NCBI GenBank assembly: GCA_025937955.1
Contig: JAICQI010000131.1
Location: 1-10,668, forward strand
Length of the DNA stretch: 10,668 bases
Source of the DNA: Pyrinomonadaceae bacterium
GTDB lineage: Bacteria > Acidobacteriota > Blastocatellia > Pyrinomonadales > Pyrinomonadaceae
Direction of reading: 5' to 3'
Shown: positions 7,374-10,668 of the stretch, piece by piece
Layout: each line of letters starts with the position of its first letter
How positions within the stretch are numbered: position 1 is the stretch's first letter
Translations under genes and position numbers: made by a program
Notes under the pieces: model-generated
What the model was told of the DNA's origin: nothing
The model's input: the letters and a program-made list of their open reading frames with translations, nothing else
Database searches by the model: none

Positions 7374-8708
7374 ATGGGCCTATTGAACTTTTTGACACGA
7401 GCGGAACTCGAGAGGTTCGGCCCACCGACCCCCGAAGAGCTCAACGAGATTGGCGTGTCGCAGACCCTTCTCTGCGACCTCGCCCTCAAACATCTTTCTC
7501 TGATCCCACACCCGACCGCCGATTCCATCGCCGGCAAGCTTCATCTGCCCTCGGCCTTGATGGAAGAGATTCTTTACCAGCTTTATAGAGAAAAGCTGAT
7601 CGAGATGCGGTTGCAAAGCGCAGGCGCCAGTTCGCACTACGCGATGCTCGATCACGGTTGGGAACGTCTCGCGCAGATCGAAACCCATTGTCGCTACCTT
7701 GGCCCAGCTCCAGTTTCAGTCGCTGACTACCTTTACATGGCGCGACTCCAGGCGGTGCCCTCGCGCCCTGCTTCGATTGAAACCGTGCGCCACGCCTTCC
7801 GCGATCTCGTGTTGCCGGAGGCGTTGCTCCAAACACTGGGATGCGTCATAAACTCACGCTCGTCGCTGTTTCTCAGCGGAGCCCCAGGCACTGGCAAGAC
7901 CGCCGTTGCTGAACGAATCAACTCAGCTTTCGCGGGCTCGGTTTGGATTCCTTACGCGATTGAAAGCGAAGGCGAGATCATCCGCATCTACGACCCGCAT
8001 TGTCACCGTCGAGTTTCGGAAAAACCCGCCGAACGCGATTCCCGCTGGGTAGAAATCGAGCGACCGCTGATCATGGTCGGAGGTGAGTTGACACTTGAAA
8101 ACACTGCGCTCTCGTGGTCTGAATCCGGGAGATTCTATGAAGCTCCTATTCAAATCAAGGCCAATGGCGGCACGCTGGTGATCGACGACTTCGGACGTCA
8201 GCGTATCCCCGCGCAGGAGCTCCTCAATCGTTGGATTCTTCCACTTGAGCGAAGAGTCGATTACCTTGCGCTGCGCAACGGAAAGAAGATAGAACTGCCC
8301 TTCGAACAACTGGTAGTATTCTCGACCAATCTCGATGAAGACCGTATGTTTGACGAGGCGTTCCTGCGCCGTTTGGGTTATCGCGTGCACATTGATCTGC
8401 CTTCAACGGCCGACTACGTCGAGATATTCAAACGCGCGGCGACGAAACATAAGATAGCCTTTGACCAGTCGAGCCTGTCGCACCTGCTGGCGAAGTACAC
8501 TGAAGAGGGCCGCGCGCAAAAATCGTGTGAGCCGCGAGACTTGTTGAATCGAGTGAAGGACATTTGTCAGTTTAGAGGTCTGGCGCTGCAGCTGACTCCC
8601 GAGCTAATCGATCTCGCGTGGAACAATTACTTTGGCCGTGCTCAAATGGCGCGTAAGGCCGCAGCGCCGGCACAAACCACAGCGCCGGAAGCGATGGTCG
8701 TTATTTAG
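7374..8708 (+). CDS. Winged-helix AAA+ ATPase linked to the Tad locus
   Basis: This 444-residue cytoplasmic protein has no signal or membrane segment. The N-terminal part (about 29-100) reads as a winged-helix-like domain (TADSIAGKLHLPSALMEEIL as the helix-turn-helix, then YREKLIEM and a wing). After a linker comes a AAA+ domain. Walker A is GAPGTGKTA (169-177), Walker B LVIDDFG (268-274), the sensor-1-like strand FSTNL (316-320), the arginine-finger region FLRRLGYRVHI (330-340), and sensor 2 probably CEPRDLLNR (385-393). The insert around 224-262 (EIERPLIMVGGELTLE, SESGRFYEAPIQIKANGG) is not in simple AAA+ helicase loaders. Its IDD has Asp rather than the usual Glu as catalytic base candidate. 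Similar proteins occur as unnamed 'AAA family ATPases' in other genomes; I know of no established function. Its place 29 bases after tadD suggests co-transcription. A remodeller of pilus parts or a regulator are both possible. Confidence 0.85.
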   Translation: MGLLNFLTRAELERFGPPTPEELNEIGVSQTLLCDLALKHLSLIPHPTADSIAGKLHLPSALMEEILYQLYREKLIEMRLQSAGASSHYAMLDHGWERLAQIETHCRYLGPAPVSVADYLYMARLQAVPSRPASIETVRHAFRDLVLPEALLQTLGCVINSRSSLFLSGAPGTGKTAVAERINSAFAGSVWIPYAIESEGEIIRIYDPHCHRRVSEKPAERDSRWVEIERPLIMVGGELTLENTALSWSESGRFYEAPIQIKANGGTLVIDDFGRQRIPAQELLNRWILPLERRVDYLALRNGKKIELPFEQLVVFSTNLDEDRMFDEAFLRRLGYRVHIDLPSTADYVEIFKRAATKHKIAFDQSSLSHLLAKYTEEGRAQKSCEPRDLLNRVKDICQFRGLALQLTPELIDLAWNNYFGRAQMARKAAAPAQTTAPEAMVVI

Positions 8709-8724
8709 CAAAGAGGCGTTTTAC

Positions 8725-8750
8725 TCTCACCGGGCTAAAGCCCGGTGAGA
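8725..8750 (+). repeat. Perfect 12-bp palindrome of the CCGGGCTAAAGCCCGG type
   Basis: TCTCACCGGGCT and AGCCCGGTGAGA pair perfectly across an AA spacer, between the AAA+ gene stop and the next ribosome binding site. No T-run follows on either strand, so it is not a normal intrinsic terminator. Palindromes with this core are, to my knowledge, scattered through several bacterial genomes including Acidobacteriota; a genome-wide count would confirm it as a REP-like element. Confidence 0.8.
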
Positions 8751-8761
8751 ATGAGAGAAGA

Positions 8762-9739
8762 ATGTTGGTCCAGTGTTCACTGCTATTAGTTGTGTTGTTA
8801 GTTCTCGCTAACGGCGCCTTCGCGCAAACACGAACGCGCCACGATGCGAAGAAGAGCGCGGCTCCGGCAAATTCAGAAGCCGCGGCTTCGAATGAAGCAA
8901 GCCGGGGGGAAGTTGTAGGCAAGCGAATCACGTTCGCCGACGGCAGGACCATGGTTGTCGACGAAGCCTGGAGACAGGGTACTGAGGTGTGGTACACGCG
9001 CGGTGGCGTAACTCAGAGTCTGACGAGTGAAGTTACGAAAATCGATCCTGTCTATGCCGCGCCAAAAAAAACGGAGAGCAGTGTTGTTACCCAGCCGGTC
9101 GCGGTAAAACCAGCTCCCGAAAAGTCTTTGTGGATTCATCTCGTTGGTGGCGCGCGTTTCAAGGTCGACGACGTGAATGAAACGCCCGCGGGCGCCTGGT
9201 ATCACCGCGGCACAGTTTCTGTCTTCGTGGACCGCGAACGGATTGCTCGAATCGAACGCGAAGAGCCGGGATCACAAGTCGCGTCCAGAGGAACAGATTG
9301 GACCTCTGGAAACGCATATATAGACCAGCTAATCAAAACAAATGCGGACCGGATGCGACTCGATCCCTATCTGGTCTTTCTCGTGATCGAACAGGAATCA
9401 CATTTCCGAGTTCGCGCAGTAAGTCCGAAGGGAGCCCAGGGCCTGATGCAGCTTATGCCAGGTACGGCGCGCAGGCTGGGAGTAAGGCGACCCTTTGACG
9501 CCGCCGAGAATATTCGAGGCGGCACCAAGTACCTGAGAGAGCTGATGGATATGTTTGGCGGGCAGGTCAATCTGGTGCTCGCGAGTTATAATGCCGGTGA
9601 GGGGGCCGTGTTGAAATATGGCCGCAATGTTCCCCCATATCGAGAGACACGTGAATATGTAAGGAAGATCGGTAAGCGCTATGGATTGGCCGGCCGCCAG
9701 CCGCAAGAGGAGAACGACGTGCCGGCTCCGCGCAAATAG
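8762..9739 (+). CDS. Secreted SLT-type lytic transglycosylase with duplicated beta module
   Basis: This 325-residue protein has a Sec signal peptide (residues 1-21, ending NGAFA|QT). Two related modules of about 42 residues follow: module 1 at about 55-96 (ADGRTMVVDEAW, then VWYTRGGV) and module 2 at about 124-165 (VGGARFKVDDVNE, then AWYHRGTVSVF). The C-terminal part (about 182-308) is an SLT/goose-lysozyme-like domain. It has IEQESHF with the catalytic Glu212, the motif AVSPKGAQGLMQLMPGTA (219-236), ENIRGGTKYL (249-258) and LASYNAGEGAV (273-283). Enzymes of this family cut the MurNAc-GlcNAc bond of peptidoglycan, leaving 1,6-anhydroMurNAc. Such enzymes often accompany envelope-spanning machines, so a role in opening the wall for the pilus is plausible, though housekeeping wall turnover is also possible. 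ATG 8762 follows GAGAGAAG closely. The tail (from about 312) is short, charged and Pro-rich. Confidence 0.92.
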   Translation: MLVQCSLLLVVLLVLANGAFAQTRTRHDAKKSAAPANSEAAASNEASRGEVVGKRITFADGRTMVVDEAWRQGTEVWYTRGGVTQSLTSEVTKIDPVYAAPKKTESSVVTQPVAVKPAPEKSLWIHLVGGARFKVDDVNETPAGAWYHRGTVSVFVDRERIARIEREEPGSQVASRGTDWTSGNAYIDQLIKTNADRMRLDPYLVFLVIEQESHFRVRAVSPKGAQGLMQLMPGTARRLGVRRPFDAAENIRGGTKYLRELMDMFGGQVNLVLASYNAGEGAVLKYGRNVPPYRETREYVRKIGKRYGLAGRQPQEENDVPAPRK

Positions 9740-9757
9740 CAGTGGCGCACCGAAAGC

Positions 9758-9765
9758 AGGGGTGA
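9758..9765 (+). promoter_or_regulatory. Ribosome binding site of the two-repeat secreted protein gene
   Basis: AGGGGTGA stands 4 bases before ATG 9770, within the 30-base gap after the transglycosylase gene. It fixes the start at the residue that begins a good signal peptide. Confidence 0.6.
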
Positions 9766-9769
9766 CAGC

Positions 9770-10504
9770 ATGAAATCAATCTTTGGACGCAGCATCCTTA
9801 TCGTCTCCCTAGTATTAACCCTGTCGACGACTCTTCTGGCCCAACGCCAGAACGAACCTCTCACTAACGCAGCTGTAGTGAAACTCATCCGGGCCGGCTT
9901 TAAAGAAAAGACTGTTATTTCGATTATCTCTGCGCGGATTCCTGCGTTCGATCTGTCACCAGACCGGATGATCGAATTGAAGCGCAGCGGCGTCAGTGAA
10001 AAGGTAATCGTGGCGATGCTCTCGCGTCAGGAAGGAGTCGATTTCATTGACGATGAATCCTGGGGCGACGAGATGTCGATGGGAAGCCTGGAACTGCCCA
10101 AAGGCTCGAGCTCGAACCCGGGTAGCGGATCTGACCCCGGCACTAACATCTTTGGTTCGAGTGGTGGAGCAAGAGGTGAAACTCGGAGCCGCGCTGGGAA
10201 TGGATCTGCTTCCGGAGAAACGGTGACGACCGGCAGCGCCACTGTGCGCATCTTGAAACCACCCGCCGAAGCCGGCGGCGCTGGTCCAACCAAATTGGAA
10301 AAGGCGAAGACGCTCACAAACGATTCGATCGTCGAGCTCGTGGAAGCCGGATTTTCCGAAGGAACCATCATTCGCAGGATCGAGCAGTCGCCTGTAGAGT
10401 TTGATCTGGCTACGACGAAGTTAGAAGAACTACGGAAGCAGCGAGTCAGCGAGAAGATCCTGGCGGCCATGAAGGTCGCGATGGGAGACGAGCCGATTAA
10501 ATAA
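9770..10504 (+). CDS. Secreted protein of unknown function with a duplicated helical module
   Basis: This 244-residue protein has a Sec signal peptide (residues 1-24, SILIVSLVLTLSTTLLA|Q). Two copies of a helical module of about 56 residues stand at each end: 31-86 (LTNAAVVKLIRAGFKEKTVI, later FDLSPDRMIELKRSGVSEKV) and 182-237 (LTNDSIVELVEAGFSEGTII, later FDLATTKLEELRKQRVSEKI). They share the pattern LTN-x2-[IV]V-x-L[IV]-x-AGF-x-E-x-[TV]I ... FDL-x4-[ML]-x-EL[KR]-x3-VSEK[IV]. The linker (about 108-173) is rich in Gly, Ser and Pro and probably disordered. Modules with this pattern recur, in my memory, in many unnamed Acidobacteriota proteins, often one or two per protein. No catalytic residue or cysteine is visible. 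It follows the transglycosylase by 30 bases, so the two may act together in the periplasm. I do not know its function. Confidence 0.8.
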   Translation: MKSIFGRSILIVSLVLTLSTTLLAQRQNEPLTNAAVVKLIRAGFKEKTVISIISARIPAFDLSPDRMIELKRSGVSEKVIVAMLSRQEGVDFIDDESWGDEMSMGSLELPKGSSSNPGSGSDPGTNIFGSSGGARGETRSRAGNGSASGETVTTGSATVRILKPPAEAGGAGPTKLEKAKTLTNDSIVELVEAGFSEGTIIRRIEQSPVEFDLATTKLEELRKQRVSEKILAAMKVAMGDEPIK

Positions 10505-10517
10505 CGCCGAAGGCGTT
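10503..10517 (+). repeat. AACGCC-GAA-GGCGTT hairpin overlapping the stop codon
   Basis: A perfect 6-bp stem with a GAA loop begins inside the TAA stop of the last gene. It is followed by CGCTAATG rather than a T-run, so it is a poor terminator. It is the first member of the palindrome cluster that fills the rest of the window. Confidence 0.6.
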
Positions 10518-10529
10518 CGCTAATGTCAG

Positions 10530-10560
10530 CCCAAGGTTGGAGCGCAGCGACAACCTTGGG
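10530..10560 (+). repeat. Hairpin repeat, complete copy (10-bp stem, 11-base loop)
   Basis: CCCAAGGTTG and CAACCTTGGG pair perfectly around the loop GAGCGCAGCGA. The 3' side is followed by TTAATAATT, so it could also act as a weak terminator for the operon. A second, inverted copy begins at 10646. Confidence 0.85.
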
Positions 10561-10583
10561 TTAATAATTCAAACGTTTATTTG

Positions 10584-10624
10584 AACCCTGAAAGGGTTGC
10601 ACCGCAATTAACCCTTTCAGGGTT
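10584..10624 (+). repeat. 15-bp inverted repeat made of two self-palindromic units
   Basis: AACCCTGAAAGGGTT (10584-10598) and AACCCTTTCAGGGTT (10610-10624) are exact reverse complements separated by 11 bases. Each arm is itself a small hairpin (AACCCT/AGGGTT with a 3-base loop), so the stretch can fold as two small stems or as one long stem. Confidence 0.85.
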
Positions 10625-10645
10625 GAAAGAATTGTTAATTCGCCA

Positions 10646-10668
10646 CCCAGGGTTGTCGCTGCGCTCCA
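10646..10668 (-). repeat. Hairpin repeat, inverted copy, cut by the window end
   Basis: CCCAGGGTTG (10646-10655) followed by TCGCTGCGCTC and CA is the inverted counterpart of the copy at 10530-10560. The loop is the exact reverse complement of the first copy's loop, and the visible arm differs by one base (A to G). The second arm lies mostly beyond the window. Confidence 0.8.

Noticed and set aside
7923..8390. A 155-codon open frame on the minus strand inside the AAA+ gene
   Set aside because: It lies opposite the Walker B region of the AAA+ domain, shows no motif or plausible start signal, and is taken as a shadow.
8725..8750. The palindrome as an intrinsic terminator after the AAA+ gene
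   Set aside because: No T-run follows the stem on either strand and the next gene's ribosome binding site starts 2-3 bases later.
10584..10668. A CRISPR array at the right end
   Set aside because: The repeats are inverted rather than direct, of different lengths, and without regular unique spacers.

Overview
The window is a compact run of eleven co-directional genes, all on the + strand, built around a Tad (tight adherence, Flp/type IVc) pilus locus. GC content looks moderate and gene spacing is tight. The TadG/TadE/CpaE/CpaF/TadB/TadC/TadD order, a winged-helix AAA+ ATPase behind it, a secreted protein with a duplicated 'LTN..AGF..FDL..VSEK' helical module, and short GC-rich palindromes of the CCGGGCTAAAGCCCGG and CCCAAGGTTG types together suggest an Acidobacteriota bacterium, perhaps of the Blastocatellia. 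This assignment rests on pattern memory and is tentative.

Layout. 1-651: C-terminal part of a TadG-like protein, cut by the window edge. 668-1180 and 1212-1694: two TadE-type pseudopilin-like proteins, each with a prepilin-peptidase G|xxxxE site. 1695-1800: a short leader with overlapping inverted repeats. 1801-3024: CpaE/TadZ. 3087-4409: CpaF/TadA, the secretion ATPase. 4419-5384 and 5413-6318: the TadB and TadC platform proteins. 6331-7344: a TadD-like TPR protein. 7374-8708: a winged-helix AAA+ ATPase of unknown role. 8725-8750: a perfect palindrome. 8762-9739: a secreted lytic transglycosylase with a duplicated beta-rich module. 9770-10504: a secreted two-repeat protein of unknown function. 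10503-10668: a nested cluster of inverted repeats running off the window.

How the genes fit together. CpaE probably positions the machine at a cell site. CpaF powers pilin extraction from, or insertion into, the TadB/TadC inner-membrane platform. The TadE-like proteins and TadG would supply minor pilins or envelope-spanning parts, and TadD an accessory TPR function in the envelope. The lytic transglycosylase could open peptidoglycan for the apparatus. The major Flp pilin, prepilin peptidase (TadV/CpaA), CpaB/RcpC and secretin CpaC/RcpA are not in the window and would be expected upstream or elsewhere.

No entirely new system is evident. The parts least explained by known Tad biology are the AAA+ protein, the two secreted proteins with internal duplications, the cpaE leader, and the terminal palindrome cluster. 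No RNA gene, CRISPR array, insertion sequence or broken gene was seen. No stretch over 300 bases lacks a gene.
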